DNA of 64,000 bases from Dehalococcoidia bacterium UBA2158 (GCA_002328185.1 DCWQ01000041.1:182722-246721), one strand, 5' to 3'; counted from the first letter of the stretch, positions 25,693 through 34,554 are shown. Program-made: numbers and translations. The notes: generated by a model not told the origin, from the sequence alone.

Positions 25693-27228
25693 GTGATTCC
25701 CTTGGAGATTATCATCGTCATCCTAGCCGTCCTGGCGGCCGCAGGGACCGGTGTTGCTACCTGGCTCGCTCTTAAATCGCGGATTGACACTTCGCAGGCA
25801 AAATCTGCAGGAGAAAGCTCAAAAAGTATCATCACCCAGGCTGAAGAGGAAAGTAGAAAAGTCCTCTTGGCGGCCCAGGAAGAGGTTTTAAAACTACGTA
25901 ACGCAACTGAATCAGATCTAAAAGACCAACGCCAAGAGTTCCACCGCATGGAAAGCAGGCATCTGCAGCGGGAAGAACAATTGGAACGCAAGGTAGAAGC
26001 TCAGGAAGAAAAAGAACGTGAGCTAACCGTAAAAGAGACGGAAGTTGAGCAGGTCCGGATAGAAGCCTACGAATTAAAGGCGCAACAGTCCAGGGCCCTG
26101 GAACAGGTGGCAGGCCTCAGCGTAGATGAGGCCCGTGAACAGGTGGTCAGGCGTGGTGAAGAAGAAGCCGTGCATGACTTGTCTAAACGGTACTACGAGC
26201 TAGAGAAAGAGTACAAAGAAAAGGCCAACCAGAACGCTCGTAAGATCATCACGGTAGCCATCAACCGTCTGGCAACCGACGTAGTTTCCGAAGTTACCAC
26301 TTCAACAGTTTCCCTGCCCAATGATGAGATGAAAGGTCGTCTTATCGGCCGCGAAGGGCGCAACATTCGCACATTGGAAGCCCTCACCGGGGTGGACGTC
26401 ATCATCGACGACACTCCTGAGGCTGTGACCGTATCTTGTTTCGACCCGGTCAGGCGTGAGATAGCGCGTTTGTCCTTGGAGAAACTGGTCTCGGACGGAC
26501 GTATTCAACCCGCCCGGATCGAAGAGACGGTTAACCGGGCCACGGAAGAGATAGACCAGACTATATTGAAGGCCGGCGAACAGGCCACCTTCGATGCCGG
26601 AGTCAGCGGTCTGGACTCAGAGTTGATCCGGCTGCTGGGTCAGCTCAAATACCGCTACAGCTACGGCGAGAACGTGCTCAAACACTCGATTGAGGTATCG
26701 TTGCTTTCGGGGATGTTGGCCGCGGAGGCTGGGGCCAACGTGCAGGTCGCCAAGATGGGCGGTCTGCTGCATGACATCGGCAAAGCGGTTACCCACGAGG
26801 TATCCGGCCCCCACGCTGAGATCGGCGCTGAGATCGCCCGTAAACACGGTATCAACCACAGTTCATACCGGGGCATCTTGGAGCACCACAGCGACGACCA
26901 CGAAACCGTGGAGTCGTTCCTGGTGGCCACCGCCGATGCCATCAGCGCATCGAGGCCCGGCGCCCGCAGAGAGTCCCTGGAGCTGTACGTCAAACGGCTC
27001 AAGGAGCTTGAAGAGGTCGCCACCAGCTTCAACGGAGTTGAACGCGTCTTCGCCATCCAGGCGGGGCGCGAAGTCCGGGTCATGGTAAAACCTGATGACC
27101 TGAACGACATGGAAGCCGCCACGCTGGCCCGGAACATCGCCAAGAAGGTGGAGGAAGACCTGGTCTTCCCCGGTCAGATCAAAGTGACCGTGATCCGGGA
27201 AACCCGTAACGTGGAATACGCCAAATAA
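25693..27228 (+). CDS. rny: Ribonuclease Y
   Basis: The 511-residue endoribonuclease starts RNA decay at the membrane. It has an N-terminal transmembrane helix (IIIVILAVLAAAGTGVATWL), a long charged coiled coil over residues 30-190, a KH domain with GRLIGREGRNIRTLEALTGV near 215, and an HD domain with GGLLHDIGKAVTHEVSGPHA near 355. Length matches the family (about 510-520). GTG is the start, with AAAGG seven bases upstream. A strong terminator follows, so the downstream ymdB-type gene, which often neighbours rny, would need its own transcription. Confidence 0.96.
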   Translation: MIPLEIIIVILAVLAAAGTGVATWLALKSRIDTSQAKSAGESSKSIITQAEEESRKVLLAAQEEVLKLRNATESDLKDQRQEFHRMESRHLQREEQLERKVEAQEEKERELTVKETEVEQVRIEAYELKAQQSRALEQVAGLSVDEAREQVVRRGEEEAVHDLSKRYYELEKEYKEKANQNARKIITVAINRLATDVVSEVTTSTVSLPNDEMKGRLIGREGRNIRTLEALTGVDVIIDDTPEAVTVSCFDPVRREIARLSLEKLVSDGRIQPARIEETVNRATEEIDQTILKAGEQATFDAGVSGLDSELIRLLGQLKYRYSYGENVLKHSIEVSLLSGMLAAEAGANVQVAKMGGLLHDIGKAVTHEVSGPHAEIGAEIARKHGINHSSYRGILEHHSDDHETVESFLVATADAISASRPGARRESLELYVKRLKELEEVATSFNGVERVFAIQAGREVRVMVKPDDLNDMEAATLARNIAKKVEEDLVFPGQIKVTVIRETRNVEYAK

Positions 27229-27263
27229 CTGCCAACCGCAGCAACAAATAGGCAAGCGAAAAG

Positions 27264-27305
27264 GGGACCCAAAAGCGGGAGTAACCGTCTGTTGGGTCCC
27301 TTTTT
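27264..27305 (+). terminator. Intrinsic terminator after rny
   Basis: GGGACCCAA pairs with TTGGGTCCC around a 19-base loop and is followed by TTTTTAAT. It lies 35 bases after the rny stop. Confidence 0.82.
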
Positions 27306-27340
27306 AATCTCCGGGTATTTTGGCCAAGGAGCGACGGCAC

Positions 27341-28109
27341 TTGCGCATACTGATGATTGGCGACGTGATCGGGAAACCTGGCCGTGACGCGGTGCGGGCC
27401 CTGCTGCCTGTTCTAAAGAAAAAAATCCATCGAGTTTGTGATTTGCAACGGCGAGAACACAGCCGGTGGTCATGGCATCACCGCTGACACGGCGTCGCAA
27501 CTACTCGAAAGCGGTGTTGACGTGCTCACCTCCGGCAACCACATCTGGGATAAGAAAGAGATTATCCCCTTGATGGATGAGGGCCTGCCCCTGATCCGGC
27601 CGGCCAACTACCCAGATGCCCCCGGCAGAGGCTACATTCAGCAAGGCGGTGTGACCATAGTCAACCTGATGGGCCGGGTGTTCTTGGCGTCGTTGGACTG
27701 CCCCTTCCGCATCGCCGACGCCCTCCTTAAGCAGTTGAAGCAAGAGGGCCAAAGCAAGGTGATCATCGTCGACTTCCATGCCGAGGCGACATCGGAAAAA
27801 CAGGAGGTGGGATGGTACCTGGACGGACGTGTCAGCGCCGTGTTGGGCACCCACACCCATGTGGGAACGGTGGATGCCAAGGTATTACAACAGGGTACAG
27901 CCTACCTGACCGATGTCGGCATGACCGGACCTTCGGACTCTGTGATAGGCTCAGATAAAGAAGCGGTGCTGGAGCGTTTCCTGACGTCGCTACCCAACTA
28001 GCTGCCGGTGGCGGCCGGCCCATGCATGTTGAACGCGGTGCTGGTTGAAGTGGACGAAGACACCGGCAAGGCGTCATTGATCGAACGAATAAATAGGACC
28101 GTGAATTAG
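27341..28109 (+). pseudogene. ymdB: YmdB-type metallophosphoesterase, broken by a frameshift and an in-frame TAG
   Basis: The family (TIGR00282, calcineurin-like phosphoesterases acting on cyclic nucleotides) normally has about 260 residues and often follows rny. Here the N-terminus RILMIGDVIGKPGRDAVRAL is in one frame from a TTG at 27341. A run of seven A (27419-27425) carries one extra base, after which FVICNGENTAGGHGIT and SGNHIWDKKE continue in the next frame. TAG at 27999-28001 then interrupts FLTSLPN; the same frame resumes with VAAGPCMLNAVLVEVDEDTG and IERI to a stop at 28107. Two independent lesions make a functional product unlikely, although the central portion (from 27438) is still open for 187 codons. 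Confidence 0.88.
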
Positions 28110-28110
28110 A

Positions 28111-28968
28111 TTGACCGCGACCATAGACCTACACCTGCATACCCTGGCCTCGGACGGCCGCCTTACTCCCACGGAGTTGATACAACTGGTGGTAGAGCAG
28201 GGGCTTCAGACCATATCCATTACCGACCATGACAGTACCGAAGGGCTGGCGGAAGCCTACGAAGCAGCCAAAGAGTTCCCGCATCTCAGGATCATTCCCG
28301 GCATAGAGATGAGCGCCGACCTGCCTGGTAACGAAGTGCACGTCCTGGGCTATTTCTTGGACTACCACGATGTGGAGTTCCAGGCTACGCTGACGGAGTT
28401 CCGCAGAGGCCGCGTCGACCGGGCCCGGATCATGGTGGAGAAATTGGACGCACTTGGGATGCACGTGGACTGGGACCGGGTCCAGCACTTCGCCGGAGAC
28501 GGCTCGGTGGGAAGGCCCCACATCGCTTTAGCCCTGGTCGAGGCGGGTTTCTTTAAAGAGCCCAAAGAGGCGTTTGAAGAGTATTTGGGCAACGACGGGC
28601 TCGCCTATTATGACCGACCCAAGCTGAACCCCATCGAGAGCGTCGAGATGATCAAGCGGGTTGGCGGCGTGCCGGTTTTGGCCCATCCGACGTTCATGAA
28701 CGACATGGAAAGCGGCATCACCGATCTGAAGAAAGTAGGCCTGGTTGGGATGGAGGTCTACTACGCCCAATACGATGACGACACCGTACGTCATCTGGCC
28801 AGGCTGGCCAAAGAGTACGACCTTATCCCCTGCGGCGGGAGCGATTACCACGGGCTGGGCAACTCAGGCGAGCCTCTGCCCGGCACGCTTGGCCCGCCTG
28901 AGGAGGCTATCCAGCTGCTGGAAGATGCGGCGGCCAAGGCGCAGTCAGGCAATGACAAGTCCGGCTAG
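28111..28968 (+). CDS. PHP-domain phosphoesterase (TrpH/YciV-like)
   Basis: The 285-residue protein opens with TIDLHLHTLASDGRLTPTEL, the HxH metal site of PHP domains, followed by ISITDHDSTEGLAEAY, IIPGIEMSAD and VHVLGYFLD. VPVLAHPTFMND near residue 190 and GGSDYHGLGNSGEPLPG near 245 complete the trinuclear site. E. coli YciV acts as a 5'-3' exonuclease and nucleoside-3',5'-bisphosphate phosphatase, so a role in RNA or nucleotide turnover next to rny is plausible. Translation starts at TTG, two bases after the decayed ymdB frame ends, suggesting former coupling. Confidence 0.88.
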   Translation: MTATIDLHLHTLASDGRLTPTELIQLVVEQGLQTISITDHDSTEGLAEAYEAAKEFPHLRIIPGIEMSADLPGNEVHVLGYFLDYHDVEFQATLTEFRRGRVDRARIMVEKLDALGMHVDWDRVQHFAGDGSVGRPHIALALVEAGFFKEPKEAFEEYLGNDGLAYYDRPKLNPIESVEMIKRVGGVPVLAHPTFMNDMESGITDLKKVGLVGMEVYYAQYDDDTVRHLARLAKEYDLIPCGGSDYHGLGNSGEPLPGTLGPPEEAIQLLEDAAAKAQSGNDKSG

Positions 28969-28987
28969 CTAGGGTAAGCTCCGAAAC

Positions 28988-29686
28988 ATGGACATCGTTC
29001 TGCTGTACATAGGTTCCTACATGCTGGGTTCCGTCCCCACGGCCTATATCGTCGGCCGATTGGTCCGGGGCGTGGACATCCGTGGCTATGGCAGCGGCAA
29101 TGTGGGCAGTGCCAACTTATACGAACACGTTGGCAAACGGTGGGTCTATCCCGTAGCCGCAGTCGAGATTTTCGTCAAAGGCGCTCTTCCCATCTTGGTC
29201 GCATTGTATGTTCTGGACATTGACCGGTCGTCGGCTTATATCATCGGACCTGGCCTGTTGGTGTTGGCCGGAAACAACTGGTCGGTTTTCTTGAAACTCC
29301 AGGGTGGACGAGGTATCGCCGTGACTGGGGGGACACTTCTGGCTCTGACACCCATCCTTGCAGGGATTTGCGCCGTAATATCTATCGGAGGGTGGAAACT
29401 GGCCCAGAGTTCTGGGATCTGGGTGCTGATCTCGCTGATTTCGTTGCCAGTCTGGGCTTACCTGCTCCACAGCGTACTGCATAATGACGGCCTGAACCTG
29501 GTCTGGTATAGCCTAGGGCTCCTCGGAATCGTGGTTTTGAAACGCCTGTCGGCCAACTGGACGCCCTTCCCTGGAGACATGTCCCGCAAGAGGGTTCTTT
29601 TCAACCGTCTGGTCAGAGACCGGGACGTGTCTGACCGCACCAGGTGGGTGCAGCGCATTCCGGAAGGCTCTTCCAGAATCCAATGA
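28988..29686 (+). CDS. plsY: Glycerol-3-phosphate acyltransferase PlsY homologue
   Basis: The 232-residue membrane protein shows three PlsY blocks: SYMLGSVPTAYIVGRLVRGV, then GYGSGNVGSANLYEHVGKRW near residue 36 (the G3P-binding GSGNxGxxN motif), and GNNWSVFLKLQGGRGIAVTG near 95, close to the family GHxxPVFLxFxGGKG. It uses acyl-phosphate to acylate glycerol-3-phosphate, the first committed step of phospholipid synthesis. A charged C-terminal tail of about 45 residues is longer than usual. A second, more divergent PlsY-like protein is encoded at 33847. The start lies 20 bases after the PHP gene. Confidence 0.87.
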   Translation: MDIVLLYIGSYMLGSVPTAYIVGRLVRGVDIRGYGSGNVGSANLYEHVGKRWVYPVAAVEIFVKGALPILVALYVLDIDRSSAYIIGPGLLVLAGNNWSVFLKLQGGRGIAVTGGTLLALTPILAGICAVISIGGWKLAQSSGIWVLISLISLPVWAYLLHSVLHNDGLNLVWYSLGLLGIVVLKRLSANWTPFPGDMSRKRVLFNRLVRDRDVSDRTRWVQRIPEGSSRIQ

Positions 29687-29732
29687 TTAGGGAAGACAAA
29701 ACCGGGGAGACCCTGTTGGGACATTAGAGAAT

Positions 29733-30260
29733 ATGGAACAACAAACTGGCGACCAACAGTTTGGGACCTGCCAAGAAGGACACCCGACAGCCCATTGCAA
29801 TTGGCATCCAAGCGTTGAGACCGGACTGTCCTGCAGTCAATGTGGCCGGAACATCTGCACCCAATGCTTGGTGCAGGCGTCCGTCGGCATCCGCTGTCCG
29901 GAGTGCGGCAAAGCCACCAAGATGCCAACATTCGACGTTCAACCGACCTTCTATGCCAAGGCAGCCGGGGTAGGTGTCGGCGTGGCCATCGGCGGCGGGA
30001 TCCTTTGGATCATCTTCAACGCCATCTTCAGTGGGTTCGGCATACTTTCATCGATACCAGCCTTAGGCGTCGGCTACGCCGCGGGCGAACTCATAAGCAA
30101 ATCAGTGAATGCGAAACGAAGCAAGGGGTTGGCCTATATCGCCGCAGGGGCGGTGGTCGGGGCATTCATCATCAGCCTGCCGTCCAGCCCGCCGATCGGT
30201 TTCTTCGGGCTGATCGTACTGTTTATCGCCATCTACACTGCGGTGAAAAAAGTCAAGTAG
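29733..30260 (+). CDS. Zinc-finger (B-box-like) multi-spanning membrane protein
   Basis: The 175-residue protein has an N-terminal metal-binding region with CNWHPSVETGLSCSQCGRNI and CTQCLVQASVGIRCPECGK, an arrangement of Cys and His like bacterial B-box zinc fingers. Three or four hydrophobic helices follow from about residue 75 (AAGVGVGVAIGGGILWIIF, ALGVGYAAGEL, AYIAAGAVVGAFIISLP, FFGLIVLFIAIYTAV). Such N-terminal fingers are often fused to rhomboid or other membrane domains; this one lacks rhomboid catalytic residues. Function unknown. Its 3' end overlaps the convergent recX gene by 8 bases. Confidence 0.75.
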   Translation: MEQQTGDQQFGTCQEGHPTAHCNWHPSVETGLSCSQCGRNICTQCLVQASVGIRCPECGKATKMPTFDVQPTFYAKAAGVGVGVAIGGGILWIIFNAIFSGFGILSSIPALGVGYAAGELISKSVNAKRSKGLAYIAAGAVVGAFIISLPSSPPIGFFGLIVLFIAIYTAVKKVK

Positions 30261-30744
30261 CCAGCTCACGCCAGAGTTGTTCCACCGTCCGGCCCAACAC
30301 GTCTCCCTCGAACCCTTTGCGGTGCAAGAACCCGCCCAATCTGCGCCTGAAATCATTGGCGTCTTCGATCGATAATTTGGATGCGTATTTGGACCCGGCT
30401 TGGTAGGCGTTGGCTGAGGCATCGAAGTCAGAGAGGGCTTCCCGGATGACCTCGCGGTCCACCCCCAGCTTTTGCAACTCTTGCCGAATCACCGCCGGTC
30501 CCCGGGGCCGGAATCTCTCCCGCTGCTCCCGCCATTCCTTGGCGAAGGCTGCGTCGTCTAGCAATCCCTGTCGGCGGAGGTCGGAAACTGTCCGCTCAAT
30601 CACATCCGTACTGAATCGGCCTTGGAGCCGGCGTTGGACCTCTTTTTCCGATCGGGACCGGTATGAAAGCAAGCGCAAGGCGGCGTTCTTGGCCTTCTGG
30701 TGGGTAGAGACGGAATGTCCAGTCGGGTTTCGGGGTTCAGGCAT
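30253..30744 (-). CDS. recX: Regulatory protein RecX
   Basis: The 163-residue basic helical protein fits RecX: ALRLLSYRSRSEKEVQRRLQ near residue 22, VISDLRRQGLLDDAAFAKEW-like sequence near 50, and FRPRGPAVIRQELQKLGVDR near 75. RecX caps RecA filaments and inhibits recombinase activity. It lies 122 bases downstream of recA on the same strand, the usual order, and probably shares its transcript. Its C-terminal end overlaps the convergent zinc-finger membrane protein gene by 8 bases. Confidence 0.9.
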   Translation of the reverse strand: MPEPRNPTGHSVSTHQKAKNAALRLLSYRSRSEKEVQRRLQGRFSTDVIERTVSDLRRQGLLDDAAFAKEWREQRERFRPRGPAVIRQELQKLGVDREVIREALSDFDASANAYQAGSKYASKLSIEDANDFRRRLGGFLHRKGFEGDVLGRTVEQLWRELAT

Positions 30745-30866
30745 CGTAATGCTCCGGATTAACTATGCCGTGGGTTACCAAGCATGTTGTGCAAGCTGAT
30801 GGCGCTTTTCCGTGGAAGAACGCCATCAGCGATGTTTGCTGGTGTGGTTGGTTGCCTAAGAGCAGC

Positions 30867-31988
30867 CTACTCTTCGTCTTCCTCGTCAGTCTCTAAGGAG
30901 GCGGCACCGGAGAGTATGTCCGCGACCGAGTCGCCGTTGGGCGTTTCTTCGTTCGCAGACGCCGAGGCTGGGGTCGCTTCAGCCTCATCGGTCGGGCTGC
31001 GGAGACGGCCTTCGACTGAGGCGGCAATCTCAGGGTGGAGGATTAAGAACTCCTTGGAGTTTTCCCGGCCCTGGCCCAGTTTGGTCTCACCGTAAGAATA
31101 GAAGGCGCCGGATTTCTTGATGATGCCCTGCTCCACCCCGATCTCCAAGATGTCGCCCATCTTGCTGATTCCCAGGTTGAACATGATGTCGAACTCGGCT
31201 ATCCGGAAGGGCGCGGCGACTTTGTTCTTGACGACGCGTGCCCGGACCCGGTTGCCCATGACTTCGGCGCCCTGTTTGATGGATTCAACCCGGCGCAGAT
31301 CGATGCGCACTGAGCTGTAGAACTTGAGGGCTCGGCCGCCGGGCGTGACCTCGGGGCTGCCATAGGTGACGCCGATCTTCTCCCGGATCTGGTTGATGAA
31401 GATCACGGCAGTCTTGGACCGGTGAATGGTGCTGGTCAGTTTGCGTAGGGCCTGGGACATGAGGCGGGCCTGCAGTCCGACGTGGGTATCGCCCATGTCG
31501 CCTTCGATCTCAGCCTGGGGCACCAGAGCGGCTACGCTGTCTATCACCACGGCGTCGACTGCTCCGCTGCGGACCAGTTGCTCGGTGATGTCCAATGCCT
31601 GCTCGGCGCTGTCTGGCTGGGCGATCAGCAGGTCGTCCAACTGGAGGCCGCAGTTGCCGGCATAAGTGGGGTCGAGGGCGTGCTCAACGTCGACGTAGGC
31701 GGCGATCCCGCCCAGTTTCTGGGTCTCGGCCATGATGTGGATGGCCAGGGTCGATTTACCGGCAGACTCCGCGCCGAAGACCTCGGTGACCCGTCCACGG
31801 GGTATCCCGCCGATGCCCAAAGCGATGTCCAAAGCTAGAGACCCGGTGGGGATGCATTCGGTGACCAGAGAATTGTAAATCTCGCCAAGGCGCATCACCG
31901 CGCCCTTGCCGTGGTCCTTCTCGATTTGACCCAGTGCGGTCTCTAGGGAGTCCTGCCTGTTTTTATCCGTCTTTTCTGTGCTCGTCAT
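30867..31988 (-). CDS. recA: Recombinase RecA
   Basis: The DNA-dependent ATPase of homologous recombination and SOS induction, about 373 residues. Walker A is VFGAESAGKSTLAIH (GAESAGKS in place of the usual GPESSGKT), Walker B is VDAVVIDSVAAL, and loop regions include QALRKLTSTIHRSKTAVIFI and NQIREKIGVTYGSPEVTPGG. The acidic C-terminal tail ends in a run of Asp and Glu. The ATG at 31988 is chosen because AAGGA lies nine bases upstream; a GTG two codons earlier is possible. recX follows. A LexA-box-like site and a separate palindrome lie about 115-150 bases upstream. Confidence 0.97.
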   Translation of the reverse strand: MTSTEKTDKNRQDSLETALGQIEKDHGKGAVMRLGEIYNSLVTECIPTGSLALDIALGIGGIPRGRVTEVFGAESAGKSTLAIHIMAETQKLGGIAAYVDVEHALDPTYAGNCGLQLDDLLIAQPDSAEQALDITEQLVRSGAVDAVVIDSVAALVPQAEIEGDMGDTHVGLQARLMSQALRKLTSTIHRSKTAVIFINQIREKIGVTYGSPEVTPGGRALKFYSSVRIDLRRVESIKQGAEVMGNRVRARVVKNKVAAPFRIAEFDIMFNLGISKMGDILEIGVEQGIIKKSGAFYSYGETKLGQGRENSKEFLILHPEIAASVEGRLRSPTDEAEATPASASANEETPNGDSVADILSGAASLETDEEDEE

Positions 31989-32102
31989 CCTCACCCATCC
32001 TTAATCCAGCGTCAGGCGCCTTGTTTCGGTCCAGCTCCCGCCGTTCCAATCTGCGGCGCATCCTAACATCCATTTCCACAACCCAACAAGGAGAAAATGT
32101 CA

Positions 32103-32114
32103 GTACAAATGTTC
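32103..32114 (-). promoter_or_regulatory. LexA-box-like site upstream of recA
   Basis: On the minus strand the site reads GAACATTTGTAC, differing at one position from the Gram-positive type SOS core GAACNNNNGTTC. Its location upstream of recA makes SOS control plausible. Confidence 0.5.
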
Positions 32115-32117
32115 AGG

Positions 32118-32134
32118 TTTGTGTGAATCACAAA
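32118..32134. promoter_or_regulatory. Perfect palindrome upstream of recA
   Basis: TTTGTG and CACAAA flank a 5-base spacer. It is adjacent to the LexA-like site and next to a possible -35 TTGACC, so it may be a second operator. Confidence 0.4.
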
Positions 32135-32164
32135 ATATTGGGTCAACTGGCCCGGTTAGAAGTC

Positions 32165-32386
32165 TCAAGTGCCGCCTTTGAAGCCGATGGTTACGACGCC
32201 GCCTTCCACGATGACTGGCGTTACCCGCTCTCCGCTAGTGAGCGCCAACAGTGCGGGGATCTGATCGGCTTGCTTGGCTAGATTGACCTCGGTGTACTCC
32301 ACCTTGTTCTTGCGGTATTCCATCTTAGCGGCTTGGGAATAGGCGCAATCTGGGTGGGTGTAGATGATGGTGCTTGCTTCGGCCAC
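32165..32386 (-). CDS. Small glutaredoxin-like protein (CxxS type)
   Basis: The 73-residue protein has a glutaredoxin-like strand-helix start, STIIYTHPDCAYSQAAKMEY, with one active-site cysteine followed by serine in the fourth position (CAYS), and a cis-proline segment RVTPVIVEGG. The GTG start has AGGAG six bases upstream; a longer frame adds 18 unrelated residues. Monothiol forms usually act in glutathionylation or cluster transfer rather than disulfide reduction. It lies upstream of recA on the same strand, but the 176-base gap with operator-like sites argues for separate control. Confidence 0.72.
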   Translation of the reverse strand: MAEASTIIYTHPDCAYSQAAKMEYRKNKVEYTEVNLAKQADQIPALLALTSGERVTPVIVEGGVVTIGFKGGT

Positions 32387-32610
32387 GTTAGACTCCTGAT
32401 GCTTGCCTGAATTTAATAGTTTGCCGGGCAGACCCGACATAATCTGTATTTAGCGGTAATTGTACGTCTGGCCTGTCGATTCTTCAACGAGATGACCAAC
32501 CAGGGGCGACGATTATTCAGCGCCTGCCCCTGGAATGATATGCTGTAGTCTCATATTTCGCAGGCTGCCCCGGCTGCCTGATCTAATCCGATTCAGGAAG
32601 GTTCCACTCC

Positions 32611-33831
32611 TTGACTGACCACGCCCAAAACGGGCCCTCCACGAAGAGCCTGGTTGCCCTGGCGACGTTGCTGGAAAGATACGCCACCGGCTCCGGCCGC
32701 ATCACCCCTCGGCCAAGAGGCTCAAGGCTGAGTCCGGATGTCCGGGCCACTCTCGAAGATGCCGTAGCAGCGGCGGAGGGCACATTTAAAGATGGTGAGG
32801 GCGCGGTGTTGCCCAAAGACTTATTGGTGTTTGCCAACGGCTGTTATGCCGTCGGACGCCACGCCGAAGCTTCAGACGTCTATCTGTCCATCCTGGCTGA
32901 CGAGCCGTTCAACGCCGATGCCCGCTTCAACCTGGGGCTTACTTACCTGCGTTTGAAGATCCCGGAAGAAGCGGTGCGTGAATTTACCGACCTGTTGGTT
33001 CAGCATCCGATGTTGGCCGAGGCTTTCTATCAGAGGGGCAACGGGAACGACGACTTGGGTCAGACCGAGAGAGCCCTGGCCGACTATGGCCGGGCCATCG
33101 AGCTAGACCCAAAGTACGTTCATGCCATGTATAACCGGGGAATCCTGCTGGCCCAGGCTGGACGGCATCAGGAAGCCGTGGACCAGTTCGATAGGGTAAA
33201 CGACATCAGCCCCAACATCTCCAACACTTATTTGAACCGTGGGGCGTCTCTAGACGAGCTGGGGCTGCACGCCGAAGCGATAGACGCCTATACGAAAGCA
33301 GCCGAGATCAACCCGGAGAATTCGTTGGCCCTGTTCAACCGGGCCCGGACCAATTACTACTTGGGCAACCTTCATGAAGCTCTGGTCGATTACAGCGAGG
33401 TGATTCAGCTCACCCCAGATGACGCCGAAGCGTTCAACAACCGCGGTCTGACCTACGATGCCTTGGGGGATTACGAGAATGCCATCGAGGACTTCGACGC
33501 GGCCTTGGAGCTGCGTCCGTCGTTCGCCGAGGCCTCCAGCAATCGGGGCGCTGTCTTGGAGGTCATGGGCGACTTGGAAGGGGCGTTGGAAGAATACAAG
33601 TGCTCGCTAGAAGTTAATCCTGGGTTGGCATCCGCCCACTACAACGCCGCTCGCCTCTATTCGCGCACAGGGGATGTTGCCGCCTGCTTGACGCACCTTG
33701 ACCGGGTGCTGGAGATCGCCCCGCAGTGGGCCGATGACGCCGCCAAAGATGATCACTTGTCGTGGGCTTTGGAGATGAGAAGTTTACGCTTGGGGAACAA
33801 CGGTACGGAGATCGACGGCCAGGCCGATTAA
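32611..33831 (+). CDS. Tetratricopeptide-repeat protein
   Basis: The 406-residue protein contains about eight or nine TPR units between residues 75 and 390. Examples are ADARFNLGLTYLRLKIPEEA, AEAFYQRGNGNDDLGQTERA, VHAMYNRGILLAQAGRHQEA, SLALFNRARTNYYLGNLHEA and AEAFNNRGLTYDALGDYENA, each with the A-G-Y-A-P type pattern. No signal peptide or catalytic domain is present, so it is probably a cytosolic scaffold. Translation starts at TTG with AGGAAGG about eleven bases upstream. It stands alone between opposing neighbours. Partners cannot be inferred. Confidence 0.85.
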   Translation: MTDHAQNGPSTKSLVALATLLERYATGSGRITPRPRGSRLSPDVRATLEDAVAAAEGTFKDGEGAVLPKDLLVFANGCYAVGRHAEASDVYLSILADEPFNADARFNLGLTYLRLKIPEEAVREFTDLLVQHPMLAEAFYQRGNGNDDLGQTERALADYGRAIELDPKYVHAMYNRGILLAQAGRHQEAVDQFDRVNDISPNISNTYLNRGASLDELGLHAEAIDAYTKAAEINPENSLALFNRARTNYYLGNLHEALVDYSEVIQLTPDDAEAFNNRGLTYDALGDYENAIEDFDAALELRPSFAEASSNRGAVLEVMGDLEGALEEYKCSLEVNPGLASAHYNAARLYSRTGDVAACLTHLDRVLEIAPQWADDAAKDDHLSWALEMRSLRLGNNGTEIDGQAD

Positions 33832-33846
33832 GTCTAACCCGTAGGT

Positions 33847-34554
33847 CTAACGGGGGCCGGAGGTGGCGTGCCCCAGGTCAGCGTTGGGATCTGTGTCTAG
33901 AGCTTCGGCATCTTCTAGGCCGTCAGCGTCTTCGCTGTCCGGGTAGACCGGGTGGGACGCAACCGATAATCTCCGGCGGCGAGTGAACATGCTCCGAAGC
34001 AGGACCATCGCAGCCAGAACGACCAACCCGGACACTAAGTCACGTTCGATCTGGTGGTATTGGCTAGTCGCCAGCATGACCAGGAAACAGGCTGACACTC
34101 CCCAGGTGGACCGCAGTGGCGAATGCCGCATGAGCACGATGGTCGCCAGACCGGCGGCCACTCCCGACACGGCCAGAGCCGGCATCAACGCCAAGGAAAC
34201 TCCCATCAATGGGGCCATGCCGTCGCCGCCCCTGAACCCGGTGAAGACCGACTTCCAATGGCCCACCACGGCGGCGCCGCCGGCGACCAATATCAGGGCC
34301 GGAGGAACGCCCAACGCCCAGGCGGTGAATACGGCTGCGCCTCCCTTGGCCACATCGCCGACCAAGACCAGCGCGCCAGTGCGGTGTCCCACATTGAAGA
34401 ACACATTGGCGGTGCCAGCCAGGGTGCTGCCGGTGGTAAAAACGTCGATACCCTTGATGCGGGAGGCGATGTGGGCGAAGGGTAGAGCGCCCAAGAAGTA
34501 CCCGGCTGCGACAGCTATCACCATATTTCGGACCAGATATAGGTCTTCAATCAT
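33847..34554 (-). CDS. Divergent PlsY-like acyltransferase
   Basis: The 235-residue membrane protein aligns with PlsY in outline: an N-terminal helix with GYFLGALPFAHIASRIKGID, a degenerate FTTGSTLAGTANVFFNVGHR where true PlsY has GSGNIGATNV, LVGDVAKGGAAVF, and GHWKSVFTGFRGGDGMAPLM near residue 105 resembling GHxxPVFxxFxGGKG. A charged, acidic tail of about 40 residues ends the protein. The changed glycerol-phosphate motif suggests an altered acceptor or reduced activity. Paired with the more typical homologue at 28988 it may give the cell two acyltransferases. Confidence 0.75.
   Translation of the reverse strand: MIEDLYLVRNMVIAVAAGYFLGALPFAHIASRIKGIDVFTTGSTLAGTANVFFNVGHRTGALVLVGDVAKGGAAVFTAWALGVPPALILVAGGAAVVGHWKSVFTGFRGGDGMAPLMGVSLALMPALAVSGVAAGLATIVLMRHSPLRSTWGVSACFLVMLATSQYHQIERDLVSGLVVLAAMVLLRSMFTRRRRLSVASHPVYPDSEDADGLEDAEALDTDPNADLGHATSGPR

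Noticed and set aside
32165..32386. A second selenoprotein in the glutaredoxin-like gene
   Set aside because: The frame has no in-frame TGA at the redox motif; it encodes CAYS.
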